From: CAZTHL01 sp964613585
GTDB taxonomy: Bacteria > Pseudomonadota > Alphaproteobacteria > DSM-16000 > Inquilinaceae
Length of the DNA: 25,676 nt
Direction of reading: 5' to 3'
Assembly: GCA_964613585.1 (NCBI GenBank)
Contig: CAZTHL010000054.1
Location: 1-25,676 of the forward strand
Shown here: positions 1 to 7,988 of the stretch, piece by piece
How the letters are laid out: every line of letters starts with the position of its first letter
Position numbering within the stretch: position 1 is the first letter of the stretch
The notes under the pieces: model-generated
Told to the model about the DNA's origin: nothing
Database searches by the model: none
Seen by the model: the letters and a program-made list of their open reading frames with translations, nothing else
Program-made: the position numbers and the translations under genes

Positions 1-26
1 AGGAGCATGCACCGGCGAAGGCGGTA

Positions 27-953
27 ATGATGAGCGGACAGGCGGTGGTCAAGGGAATCGGCTTCAGCACCAACGGCCAGCGCGGCGACCTCGCGGATCT
101 CGATGCCGCCCTCGGCCGGATCGAGGATGCCGGCGCGGACTATGCCGAGCTGACCCTGTGCGCCGAGGATCTGGTGGTCGACGGCCGGCTGCTGACAAGG
201 CGGGTCGACCGGCTCGAGCGGATCTGCGCGCGCCGCAAGCTCGCCTACACGGTCCACGGGCCGATCTGCATCAACCTGATGGACACCGAGAACCTGGCGC
301 TGCATCGGGCTGCCGCCCGCGCCTATGTCGAGCTCTGCGCGGTTGTCGGCGCCGAATCGCTGGTCACCCATACCGGCCGGGTGCCCGGCGCGCCCGCCGA
401 TGTCATCGACCGGCTGCTGGCCCAGGAACGGTCGGAGCTGCGCGAGCTTGGCGAGCTTGCCGGGCCCCATGACGTGCGCATCGCGGTGGAGAACCTGTTC
501 GTCGAGACGGCCGGCCAGTTCACCTGCGACCCGTTCGAGCTGGCGCGCCATCTGGCGGCGGTCGACCACCCCGCCGTGGGCGGGCTCATCGACTTCTCCC
601 ACGCCTACCTGATGTGCCGCTTCAAGGGGCTTGCCTACGCCGAGGCCCTGCGCGCGCTGGCGCCCGCGACGCGGCACGTCCATGTCCACGACAGCTTCGG
701 ACGGCCGGTGACGATCGGCACCTTCTCGGCCGGCGAGCGGCTTGCCTACGGTCAAGGCGACCTGCACCTGCCGCTCGGCTGGGGCGGCATCCCCTGGGAC
801 GAGGTCATGCCCGGCCTGCCGCTCCGCCCGGGCACGTCGATGATCATTGAGCTGCCGCCGCGCTGGCAGTCGGAGATGGCGGAGTGCCTCGCCGAGGCCC
901 GGCGCCTCGCCCGGCTGCTGGAGACCGATCCCACGGCGGCGGCCCGCGCCTGA
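27..953 (+). CDS. Sugar phosphate isomerase/epimerase-like TIM-barrel protein
   Basis: A 308-residue soluble protein with the look of the xylose isomerase-like TIM-barrel (AP endonuclease 2) superfamily. These enzymes usually bind a divalent metal and isomerise or epimerise sugars, or cleave abasic DNA. Seen in the sequence: an early GIGFSTNG strand, a central HTGRVPG segment, AVENLF (a metal-ligand glutamate strand in this fold), GLIDFSHAY (Asp/His ligands), HVHDSFGRP and a late IELPP strand. The AVEN, DFSH and HVHDS spacing suits barrel strands carrying metal ligands. The start chosen is the first of two adjacent ATGs, preceded by GAAGG. It converges with trxB across a short GC-rich gap. 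The exact substrate cannot be told, and the gene upstream is outside the window. Confidence 0.8.
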   Translation: MMSGQAVVKGIGFSTNGQRGDLADLDAALGRIEDAGADYAELTLCAEDLVVDGRLLTRRVDRLERICARRKLAYTVHGPICINLMDTENLALHRAAARAYVELCAVVGAESLVTHTGRVPGAPADVIDRLLAQERSELRELGELAGPHDVRIAVENLFVETAGQFTCDPFELARHLAAVDHPAVGGLIDFSHAYLMCRFKGLAYAEALRALAPATRHVHVHDSFGRPVTIGTFSAGERLAYGQGDLHLPLGWGGIPWDEVMPGLPLRPGTSMIIELPPRWQSEMAECLAEARRLARLLETDPTAAARA

Positions 954-1051
954 CGGCCGCGTGCCAATGGCGTCAGCCGGTGGCGCGCGATGGCGCCCCC
1001 GGGCGGCAACAGGATTGGCAAGCGCGCCCCCAGCCGAGCCGACGTGTCGGC

Positions 1052-1071
1052 CCGGCGGCGCGGGCCGCCGG
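1052..1071. terminator. Hairpin between convergent genes
   Basis: A perfect 8-bp inverted repeat (CCGGCGGC / GCCGCCGG, 4-nt loop) lies between the stop codons of the isomerase-like gene and trxB. Its position suits a bidirectional terminator. There is no T-tract, and chance hairpins are common at this GC content. Confidence 0.4.
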
Positions 1072-1079
1072 CCGGCCGC

Positions 1080-2123
1080 CTACTGCCCGGCCGCGGCTCC
1101 GGCCGGGCCGGCCGCGACCGGGCCGCCGGCCAGGGCCGGCTCGCCCGGAGCCAGCGGCGCCGCCTCCGGCAGCGGCTCCAGCGCGTCGTGCTCGGCCAGG
1201 TATCGGTCGGCCTCGAGCGCGGCCATGCAGCCCATGCCGGCCGCTGTCACCGCTTGGCGGAATACCTTGTCCTTGACGTCCCCGGCGGCGAACACCCCGG
1301 GGACACTGGTGGCGGTCGAATCGGGCGCCGTCAGGATGTAGCCCTCCTCATCCATGTCGAGGACGCCGCGGAAGATGGCGGTCGCCGGATCGTGGCCGAT
1401 GGCGATGAAGACGCCGTCCACGGCCAGGGTGCCGAGCGCCCCCGTCTTGACGTGGCGGACCCGCGCTCCCTCGACCCCGGCCGTCTCCGAGCCGACGATC
1501 TCCTCGACCACATGATCCCACAGCACGGTCACCTTCGGGTGCCTGAGCAGGCGTTCCTGGAGGATCTTCTCGGCCCTGAGCGAGTCGCGACGGTGGATCA
1601 GCGTCACCTGCTCGACGATGTTCGCCAGATAGAGCGCCTCCTCGACCGCGGTGTTCCCGCCGCCGACCACGGCCACCGTGCGGCCCCGGAAGAAGAATCC
1701 GTCGCAGGTGGCGCAGGCCGACACGCCGCGCCCGTTGAACCGCTGCTCCGACTCGAGGCCGAGCCAGCGCGCCTGGGCGCCGGTGGCGACGATGACCGCG
1801 TCGGCGACATAGCGGTCGCCGCTGTCCCCCCGGGCGATGAACGGACGCCGCGAGACGTCCAGGCCGACGATGATGTCGGAGACCATCCGGGTGCCGACAT
1901 GCTCGGCCTGCCGGCCCATCTGCTCCATCAGCCAGGGGCCCTGGATGACGTCGGCGAAGCCCGGATAATTCTCGACGTCGGTGGTGATGGTCATCTGCCC
2001 GCCCGGCTGGAGCCCCTGGACCAGCAACGGGCGCAGATTGGCCCGCGCGGCGTAAATGGCCGCGGTATAGCCGGCAGCGCCGGCGCCGATGATCAGCAGC
2101 CGGGTGCGATGCTCGGTCGGCAT
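1080..2123 (-). CDS. trxB: Thioredoxin reductase (NADPH, FAD-dependent)
   Basis: Transfers electrons from NADPH through FAD to a redox-active disulfide and on to thioredoxin in the cytosol. The 347-residue protein begins with an FAD-binding Rossmann motif, IIGAGAAGYTAA (about residues 11-22). It has the family's GGQM and ENYPGF signatures near residues 41-55, the redox-active CATC pair (Cys137 and Cys140), an NADPH-binding GGGNTAVEEA motif just after it, HRRD, and a late FAAGDV FAD motif. It is slightly longer than usual because of an Ala/Pro/Gly-rich tail of about 30 residues, likely unstructured. The ATG has a GGGAG ribosome site 7-8 nt upstream. A strong hairpin separates it from the pyruvyl transferase gene, so it is probably transcribed alone. 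Confidence 0.97.
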   Translation of the reverse strand: MPTEHRTRLLIIGAGAAGYTAAIYAARANLRPLLVQGLQPGGQMTITTDVENYPGFADVIQGPWLMEQMGRQAEHVGTRMVSDIIVGLDVSRRPFIARGDSGDRYVADAVIVATGAQARWLGLESEQRFNGRGVSACATCDGFFFRGRTVAVVGGGNTAVEEALYLANIVEQVTLIHRRDSLRAEKILQERLLRHPKVTVLWDHVVEEIVGSETAGVEGARVRHVKTGALGTLAVDGVFIAIGHDPATAIFRGVLDMDEEGYILTAPDSTATSVPGVFAAGDVKDKVFRQAVTAAGMGCMAALEADRYLAEHDALEPLPEAAPLAPGEPALAGGPVAAGPAGAAAGQ

Positions 2124-2230
2124 GACGAACTCCCGAAGGACCTCAACGTTTCACGACATGCCGTTAGACATGGACGCGAGGCGGGCCGGCCTCAAGGCGG
2201 GGCGGCCGGCGCGGCGCCGGAGTCCTGGGG

Positions 2231-2264
2231 CGGCCGGGCCGGCGGTCGAGCGCCGGCCCGGCCG
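2231..2264 (-). terminator. Strong GC hairpin between the pyruvyl transferase gene and trxB
   Basis: A perfect 14-bp inverted repeat (arms 2231-2244 and 2251-2264, loop GTCGAG) lies downstream of the pyruvyl transferase stop and upstream of the trxB start. No U-tract follows on the minus strand. It may act as a GC-only terminator or an mRNA 3'-end stabiliser. Confidence 0.5.
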
Positions 2265-2290
2265 GGTGGCCGGGAGCGGTCGCCCGCCCC

Positions 2291-3403
2291 TCAGGGCACG
2301 GCATGCTCGCAGACGAACCGGTCGACCGCCTCCTGCATGCGCTCGGTGGCCCGCTCGAGGGCGGTGCGCGAGCTCAGATAGGCGTGCCCGTGCATGGCGC
2401 GGTTGAGGATCTGCGCACCATCCTCGTCGATGGCTTGGCGGCTCATGCCGCCGACCTCCGCGCGGGCCAGCGCCCGTGCCGCCGTGTCGGCCGCGACCCG
2501 GGCCGCCGTGCACAGCGCGCCCCGCGCCCGCTGTCGCACCGAGGGAGCCGCCTCGGTGGCCGGCCGGCTCAGCAGCTCGTCGATGAGCCGGCCCGGATCC
2601 TCGATGCGCGGTGGCCGGTACTGCGTCGGCCCCAGGAGCTGGGCGCGCAGCTGGTCGAGCGGCGAGACCAGGTAGCCGACCATGGGCCGGTAGCGCAGCC
2701 CCAGGGAGGCGCACCAGTCATGCCATTTCAGCTGATTGATGGTACGCGCGCTGACCATCGGGATCCAGGGCACGCGGAACGTGTCGGCGACGATGGCGGC
2801 GTGCATGGACTCGGCAAGAACCAGCGAGGCGCCGGCAATGGTCTTGACGACCTCCCGGGAGTCATGTCGCGGATCGACATAGCGGACCCCGACCAGATGG
2901 CAGGCGCGCCGCCACAGACCGGTGCGCGCGCTGCGCCAATGCGGAACGAACACAATTTTCCCGTGCCGGGGCAGCTTCTGGAATTCCGGCAGGGTGCGCA
3001 GCAGAACGGCACCATCGGTCACCGCGGTCTGCGGCGGCAGATCGAGGATGCGCGCGGTCAGCGGCCCGCGCACCGCGAAAAACCTCCAGCCGACGCGGTC
3101 CCTGCGCATGTCCGCCGACAGGCGCCCATAGCCGACCCCGCTGCCCAGCACGGCCTTGACCCCGTCGCGCGGCGTCTCGGCGTTCAGCAGTGTGCCGATC
3201 CCGACGAGCACGGTCTCGGGGCGGTATGCGCATCCCGGTGGCAGGACGGCATGCCATAGCCAGGCGTTGAGGTCGTCGCCGAAGTTTCCCTGCGCGGACT
3301 TCCAGTAATAGAGCCGCACAAATGGAACGGTGTCTTGCGCGGCCGGCACCGTGGCGGCGTTGAAGCCGCTTAGCTCACCGGCCCTGTCGAGCACGTCGGT
3401 CAT
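2291..3403 (-). CDS. Polysaccharide pyruvyl transferase family protein
   Basis: A 370-residue protein resembling the polysaccharide pyruvyl transferase family (CsaB/ExoV-like), which adds ketal-linked pyruvate from PEP to cell-surface sugars. Seen: an N-terminal YYWKSAQGNFGDDLNAWL segment (the NxGDDL pattern of the family), VLVGIGTLL, VLGSGVGYG, FAVRGPLTAR, TDGAVLL, FVPHWRS and the late AESMHAAIVADTFRVPWIP block (the S-x-H-x-x-I region). The C-terminal 100 residues are Ala/Arg-rich and helical and carry no family motif that I recognise. The ATG at 3403 is chosen because GGAG lies about 11 nt upstream. A TTG 25 codons further upstream has no good ribosome site. It sits beside an AT-rich stretch and near other possible envelope genes; the acceptor glycan is unknown. 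Confidence 0.8.
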   Translation of the reverse strand: MTDVLDRAGELSGFNAATVPAAQDTVPFVRLYYWKSAQGNFGDDLNAWLWHAVLPPGCAYRPETVLVGIGTLLNAETPRDGVKAVLGSGVGYGRLSADMRRDRVGWRFFAVRGPLTARILDLPPQTAVTDGAVLLRTLPEFQKLPRHGKIVFVPHWRSARTGLWRRACHLVGVRYVDPRHDSREVVKTIAGASLVLAESMHAAIVADTFRVPWIPMVSARTINQLKWHDWCASLGLRYRPMVGYLVSPLDQLRAQLLGPTQYRPPRIEDPGRLIDELLSRPATEAAPSVRQRARGALCTAARVAADTAARALARAEVGGMSRQAIDEDGAQILNRAMHGHAYLSSRTALERATERMQEAVDRFVCEHAVP

Positions 3404-3980
3404 CCTTGGCTTTCTCCTCGGGAATCCGGTTCCTGACGTCCGGGCAGCGACATCGATCCCGTTTTCAAGGATTGCCAAAAAGCAAGGCTGTTCCGCTTAC
3501 TTGATTGTTCTGAAGCGGCTTGCGATTCCCCAGTACCAAGGCACTAATCACCTGTTGCAAAACCCGGTCGGAGCTTTGCAGGCATCAGCTCTATCTTACT
3601 CAGTCCAGCTTGCCACCCGTGACGCCAGTTTTTCCCAGCTCTGTTGAGATGCATCCACTACGCATACAAGAAGAATTTCATACTTACAACGCCAAATGAT
3701 TTGAGGTCACAAAAATATCCCAGCTATTGCGCCATTTGTCGTCTCGGCGGTAACCATTGCAACAGATTGATCACTTGCCTTGTGCCGAATCAATTGGACG
3801 CGCGGTCCCCTCTATTGTGCGGGTAACGAATCAATAGTCGGTCTCGGCCAAGAATAGCGGGATATCACGCCGCTCATGGCAACCGTGACGGTTTCCTTTG
3901 AAAGTGAGTAAAACCAAAGGCGGCGCGACTCGGAGGCCGCTCCCGGCAACCGGCCCGGGAACGGCGCCGCCGCGGCGGAT
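3404..3980. other. Intergenic stretch, AT-rich for this genome
   Basis: No convincing gene. About 3480-3920 is visibly poorer in G+C than its surroundings, with runs such as AAAAATATCCC and TTTTTCCC. The few short open frames here lack ribosome sites and recognisable motifs. The promoter of the minus-strand pyruvyl transferase gene should lie at the low-coordinate side. A small inverted repeat, CCTTTG (3895-3900) and CAAAGG (3915-3920), is present. Foreign origin or a decayed gene is possible. Confidence 0.6.
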
Positions 3981-4280
3981 GCGGCGATCGGAGGCCGACC
4001 ATGGGATCCGGGCTGAAGCCGGCGTCGTCGCGAATCAGGCCGTGATGGCCGAGCGGGCCGCAGCTTGAGCCGCGGCCGGCGCGGCGATCGGAGGCCGACC
4101 ATGGGATCCGGGCTGAAGCCGGCGCCGTCGCCGATCAGGCCGTGATGGCCGAGCGGGCCGCAGCTTGAGCCGCGGCCGGCGCGGCGATCAGAAGCCGACC
4201 ATGTGATCCAGGCTGAAGCCGGCGCCGTCGCGGATCAGGCCGTGATGGCCGAGCGGGCCGCAGCTTGAGCCGCGGCCGAC
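3981..4280 (-). repeat. Three 100-bp tandem repeats copied from the 3' end of the adjacent gene
   Basis: Three head-to-tail units of exactly 100 bp start at 3981, 4081 and 4181. The pattern continues into 4281-4370, which is the authentic 3' end of the minus-strand 638-residue gene. Read on the minus strand, each unit encodes a version of that gene's C-terminus. The unit at 4181 reads GLIRDGAGFSLDHMVGF followed by TGA, against GLIRDGASFSLDHMFGF-stop in the gene. Units 1 and 2 are almost identical, have lost the TGA (it reads CGA) and carry the same changes. Unit 3 is closest to the gene. Since 100 is not a multiple of 3, the units are out of frame with each other and cannot extend the protein. 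Each also contains an imperfect CCGC...GCGG hairpin. They look like successive duplications of a gene end followed by drift. Confidence 0.9.
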
Positions 4281-4287
4281 GCGGCGA

Positions 4288-6204
4288 TCAGAAGCCGAAC
4301 ATGTGATCCAGGCTGAAGCTGGCGCCGTCGCGGATCAGGCCGTGATAGCCGAACAGGCGGCAGGTTGTGTCGCGCACCAGGACATAGCCGTCCTCGCCGG
4401 CGGCGTGGCGCTCCTCGCGCGAGAAGGTCTCGGCCACCCGGAACAGCTGGGAGCCGCCGCAGGGGATGCGGGCGAACCGGTCGGCGACCGCGCGCCCGGC
4501 GCCGTCATGCAGCGTCAGGGTGGTCGCGCTGTGCGGGTGCCAGGGCCGCGACGCCGCGTAGATCAGGTGGCAGAACGCATCCGCGCCGGCGAACCCGAGA
4601 CGCAGGAACAGGCGCGTCGTCAGCCCGGGCGGCCGGCCGGCATAGCTCTGGGGTTCGTTCCGGTAGGTCACCGCCATGTTGAACATGTGCGAGCCGAAGC
4701 TGCACTCCGCGGCGTGGCCGGTCTCGCGATCCTCATGGCGGAAAATGGCATGCAGCCAGCCGTCGGCCTCGGTGCCCGCCTGCCAGTCGTAGGCCAGCTC
4801 GACATGGCCGTAGCCGCTAGGCAGGACACGGCCCGCCTCCTCCAGCCAGCCGGTGACGTCGAGCGCGACTCCGGCCGCCCGCGGCAGGTTGCCGAAGCGG
4901 TGGATGGCGATCTCGCCGCCGCTGGCGTCGTAGACCGTCGCCCTGATCGGCAGATGCCGCTGACCGGTGGCCATCGGCGTCGGCAGCACGGCGGTCCGGT
5001 AGCGCCCGGTCGGCAGCACCGGCCCGGGCAGGATGAAGCCCTTGCCGATCAGCGGGCCGAGCTCGGGCAGCCGCGGATCCGGCGAGAGGTCGATGCGCTC
5101 GACGTTGACATGGGCGATGCGCCGCCGGCCGGCCGCGCTCTCCACCTCGTAGCGCGGCCGCACGACGTGCTTGCCTGCCAGGACCTCGACCTGCTCGGGC
5201 CAGGCGATCCCCGGCAGCCGCTCGCCGACGTCGACCGGCCGGGTGGCGAAGCCTGCCACCGGGCCGTCGAGCGGCGTCGCCGGACCGTCCTCGCCCATCC
5301 GGCGCAGGCCGATGCCGTCGGCCGGGATCGGCGCCGGATGGCTGTTCTGCACCCAGAGCACGACTTTCTCGTCCTGACGCGGGGCCGGCAGGCCGGCATA
5401 GAGGTCCGACGGGAAGGCGTTGGCGTCGTGGGTGCTCGACAGCACCGTATCGGCGTCGCCATACGTGTCGAGCGCGTACTTGACGACGTCGTGGCCGGCC
5501 GCGCCGACCACGTGCACGAACAGCTGGCCGGTGAACGGGCCGAGGCCGAACCGTCGGCGCACCTCCGCGCTGTCGAGCGTGATCACGGCATTCGCGCCGG
5601 GCAGCGGCTCGTCCCACGCGGCAAGGCGCCGTCCGGCCTCGTCGAACAGCACGACGCGCAGCCGCGGCGCCGACGCGCCGTAGGCGCTCCAGTAGTTTGC
5701 AGTGGTTAGGCGGGTGTGGTGGCCGGCGCCCTCGCGGAAGAACACGAAGTTCGTGGCGAAGTTGATCGGTGCCAGATACCGCCTCGAATCGGTCAGCCAG
5801 TCCTCGGGCAGGCGCAGCTCGTCGAGGCTCAGGATGTCCGTGCCGGCCGGAGCGAGATGGCGCACCTGATCGATGAGCCGGCGGGCGTCGAAGGCCGCCA
5901 GCAGCAGGGTCCGCACCGGCGCTCCGGCGAGGTCCGAGACCGGCTGGGCGCGCTCGCCCATCCGGCGCTCGCCGACCCGCTCGACGTCCTGCACGAAGAC
6001 GCCGGCGACCTGGAGCGGCGACAGATCGTAAAGCGCCTCGAAGCTCCCGAGCTGGTCAAGCGGGTCATAGACGGCGATCGGCCCGGCGGCCGCCAGGCGG
6101 TCGATCAAGCCCTGGGCCCGATCGACCACCTCCGGATGGCCGAGCGCCTTGAACAGCGGGTTGGGGCCGGTCCGGTTGGAGAAGGTCTCGATCGCCAGGG
6201 CCAT
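4288..6204 (-). CDS. Unrecognised 638-residue protein
   Basis: I do not recognise this family. The long frame has clean GC-rich codon use and clear protein-like composition, so it is almost certainly real. There is no obvious signal peptide or membrane segment. The N-terminal 130 residues look like an alpha/beta domain (IAVYDPLDQLGSF, VRTLLLAAFDARRLIDQVRHLAP). Residues from about 135 on are rich in beta-strand patterns with many aromatic and His residues (APINFATNFVFFREGAGHHT, FVHVVGAAGHDVVKYALDTYGD, WVQNSHPAPIP, ECSFGSHMFNMAVTYRNEPQ), suggesting beta-sandwich domains. The ATG at 6204 has no strong ribosome site, so the true start could be internal. It lies between the pyruvyl transferase and ELM1-like genes on the same strand, with 121 nt to the latter. 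A role with surface glycans is only a guess from position. Its 3' end is the source of the adjacent repeats. Confidence 0.75.
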   Translation of the reverse strand: MALAIETFSNRTGPNPLFKALGHPEVVDRAQGLIDRLAAAGPIAVYDPLDQLGSFEALYDLSPLQVAGVFVQDVERVGERRMGERAQPVSDLAGAPVRTLLLAAFDARRLIDQVRHLAPAGTDILSLDELRLPEDWLTDSRRYLAPINFATNFVFFREGAGHHTRLTTANYWSAYGASAPRLRVVLFDEAGRRLAAWDEPLPGANAVITLDSAEVRRRFGLGPFTGQLFVHVVGAAGHDVVKYALDTYGDADTVLSSTHDANAFPSDLYAGLPAPRQDEKVVLWVQNSHPAPIPADGIGLRRMGEDGPATPLDGPVAGFATRPVDVGERLPGIAWPEQVEVLAGKHVVRPRYEVESAAGRRRIAHVNVERIDLSPDPRLPELGPLIGKGFILPGPVLPTGRYRTAVLPTPMATGQRHLPIRATVYDASGGEIAIHRFGNLPRAAGVALDVTGWLEEAGRVLPSGYGHVELAYDWQAGTEADGWLHAIFRHEDRETGHAAECSFGSHMFNMAVTYRNEPQSYAGRPPGLTTRLFLRLGFAGADAFCHLIYAASRPWHPHSATTLTLHDGAGRAVADRFARIPCGGSQLFRVAETFSREERHAAGEDGYVLVRDTTCRLFGYHGLIRDGASFSLDHMFGF

Positions 6205-6326
6205 GGCACGGGCATCCGTGGTTTCGGGATCGTTGTCCGGACCGCCGGCCTCGCCCGGGCCGCGCGGTCATGGATTGCGCAAATGTGACGCTCGTGCGCT
6301 GGTGTACGATGCCGCGTCGGCCGAGT

Positions 6327-7370
6327 TCAATGCTCCATCAGGCCGGCATGGGCGAGGCGGGCGCGGATCTCGGCGGCCACCCGGGCGGTGTCGTCGAGCG
6401 GCGGGTAGGACCAGCTCTCGATCCGGCCGCAAAACGGACGGGTCACGCCGTCGGCGCGCAGGCCGGCGTGGAAACGCTCGAATCGGGCGGACCCGCCGTC
6501 GAGCTCGACGATGTGGACCGGCTTGCCGGTGGCCGCGGCCTCGCAGGTCAGGTTGACGCTGTCCTTGGTCACCAGGAAGGCGTCGGCCGCGCCGAGGAAG
6601 GCGAGGTAGGGATTGGCTCCGGCGCCGTCCCAGAACAGGGCCGGCACCCCGGCAAGCCCGGCGCGCAGGGCGGCCATGGACTTCGGGTCGGTGCGCCGGC
6701 TCGGCGTGATCATCAGCCCGTGGCCTTGCCGGCTCAACGCCGCGAGGCTCCCGGCAAGGGCCGTCATGCGCCGCTCTGTAAGCCGGTAGGCGGCATTGCT
6801 GCCGCCGATGAGCACGGCCAGCCGCGGCGCCGGCACCCCGGCCAGCATTCCGGCGAAGCGCTCGGTCTCGGCCCTCAGGCGGGCCTTCGTCACCCGGTGC
6901 AGCGAGCCGCGGGTGACCAGGACGTTGGGTCCGCTGAGACGGTCATGGCGCGGCGCCACGACCACATCGAAATGCCGCGGATCGATCCTCGGGTCCTGGA
7001 TGTGGACCAGGAAGGCCCCGTGCCGGCGGCGCAGCCACAGGCCGGGCGCGATGCTGCGCCGGCCGGTGGTGATCACCAGCTCCGGCCAGGGCGGCCTCAG
7101 GGGCGAGCTGCCGGAGCCGACGGCGAGCCCCAGGCCGAAACGCAGGAAGGGGGTCAGCTGCCGCCAGGGTGAGCGCAGCACGATCCGCTTGATCGTGGGC
7201 TCAAGGCCCAGCGCCTCGGCGAGACCGCGCGCCTGGACCTCCATGCCGGCGGCGCCCTCGGACATCACCCAGCAGCGCGTCCCGGAGGAAGCGGCACGGA
7301 CCGGCGCGCCGGGCCCGTCCGGGCCACCGCCGTCATCGGCCATCAGCATGAGGCATGCCTGGCGAGCCAT
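6327..7370 (-). CDS. ELM1-like (mitochondrial fission ELM1 family, DUF1022) protein
   Basis: A 347-residue protein matching the ELM1/DUF1022 family as I recall it. The family is found in alphaproteobacteria and plant mitochondria, has a glycosyltransferase-B-like appearance, and its biochemical role in bacteria is not settled. Seen: CWVMSEGAAGMEVQARGLAEALG near residue 33, PWPELVITTGRRSIAPGLWL, VHIQDPRIDPRHFDVVVAPRHD, VTRGSLHRVT, AVLIGGSNAAYRL, MITPSRRTDP, and the C-terminal VTKDSVNLTCEAAATGKPVHIVEL block. The last block resembles the nucleotide-sugar-binding half of GT-B enzymes. The start is uncertain: ATGs at 7370, 7349 and 7343 are possible and none has a strong ribosome site. The 7370 start would abut the -35 box of the divergent Lrp-type gene. 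Confidence 0.85.
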   Translation of the reverse strand: MARQACLMLMADDGGGPDGPGAPVRAASSGTRCWVMSEGAAGMEVQARGLAEALGLEPTIKRIVLRSPWRQLTPFLRFGLGLAVGSGSSPLRPPWPELVITTGRRSIAPGLWLRRRHGAFLVHIQDPRIDPRHFDVVVAPRHDRLSGPNVLVTRGSLHRVTKARLRAETERFAGMLAGVPAPRLAVLIGGSNAAYRLTERRMTALAGSLAALSRQGHGLMITPSRRTDPKSMAALRAGLAGVPALFWDGAGANPYLAFLGAADAFLVTKDSVNLTCEAAATGKPVHIVELDGGSARFERFHAGLRADGVTRPFCGRIESWSYPPLDDTARVAAEIRARLAHAGLMEH

Positions 7371-7376
7371 TCTGGC

Positions 7377-7404
7377 TTGCGTTGGAAGCCAAGGTGAGTA
7401 ATAT
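7377..7404 (+). promoter_or_regulatory. Sigma-70-type promoter of the Lrp/AsnC gene
   Basis: TTGCGT (7377-7382), a 16-nt spacer and TAATAT (7399-7404). Transcription would start near 7411, giving a leader of about 34 nt that contains the AAGGA ribosome site. This supports ATG 7445 rather than the upstream ATG at 7355. Confidence 0.6.
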
Positions 7405-7444
7405 CCTTTCCCGCAGGGCAGCCAGCACGTTCAAGAAGGACCTC

Positions 7445-7948
7445 ATGCGCCGGGTGAAGCTGGATCGGATCGACCGACGCATCCTCCGCGATCTGCAGGA
7501 CGACGGCCGGATGACCAATGTCGAGCTGGCGCGCCGCGCCGGCATCTCGGCGCCGCCGTGCCTGCGCCGCGTGCGCGCGCTGGAGGAGGCCGGGTACATC
7601 CGCGGCTACCATGCCGACATCAATCCCGAGGCGCTCGGATACGGGGTCACCGTGTTCGCCCAGGTGGGCCTGGGCAGCCAAGCCGAGGCCGATCTTCGGC
7701 AGTTCGAGGAGCTGGTCAACACATGGCCACTCGTCCGCGAGTGCCACATGCTCGCCGGTGAGACCGACTTTCTGCTGAAAATCGTGGCCGAGGACTGGGA
7801 TGCGTATCAAAAGTTTCTAACCACCCAGCTTACCTCCGCGCCCAATGTCAGCCACGTCCGCTCCTCGCTGGCCATTCGCACCGGCAAGGCGATGCCCGGT
7901 GTTCCGGTTGACGACACCATCGGGCCGATCCCGACGCACGAGGAGTAG
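7445..7948 (+). CDS. Lrp/AsnC family transcriptional regulator
   Basis: A 167-residue DNA-binding regulator of the feast/famine type, which usually senses an amino acid and controls its transport or metabolism. The N-terminal winged helix runs from LDRIDRRILRDLQDDGRM through the recognition region NVELARRAGISAPPCLRRVRALEEAGYIRGY (about residues 6-55). The C-terminal RAM ligand-binding/oligomerisation domain follows, with VFAQVGL and the conserved ECHMLAGETDFLLKIVAED block. Length is normal to slightly long. ATG 7445 is chosen for the AAGGA 5 nt upstream and the promoter at 7377-7404. The in-frame ATG at 7355 would precede that promoter. It diverges from the ELM1-like gene and converges with chrA. 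Its target is not evident. Confidence 0.95.
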   Translation: MRRVKLDRIDRRILRDLQDDGRMTNVELARRAGISAPPCLRRVRALEEAGYIRGYHADINPEALGYGVTVFAQVGLGSQAEADLRQFEELVNTWPLVRECHMLAGETDFLLKIVAEDWDAYQKFLTTQLTSAPNVSHVRSSLAIRTGKAMPGVPVDDTIGPIPTHEE

Positions 7949-7988
7949 CGGCGACGGCCGCCGCGGAGCGATCCCGGGCGGACGCGTG

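Noticed and set aside
3644..3826. 60-codon Cys-containing ORF in the AT-rich pocket
   Set aside because: No ribosome site, no domain, and composition typical of unselected DNA. The CAIC...C spacing is not a convincing zinc finger.
3981..4280. CRISPR array
   Set aside because: Period is exactly 100 bp with no spacer variation. The whole unit is repeated and is derived from an adjacent coding sequence.
7355..7444. 30-codon N-terminal extension of the Lrp/AsnC protein
   Set aside because: It overlaps the promoter at 7377-7404. ATG 7445 has a good ribosome site and fits the family start.
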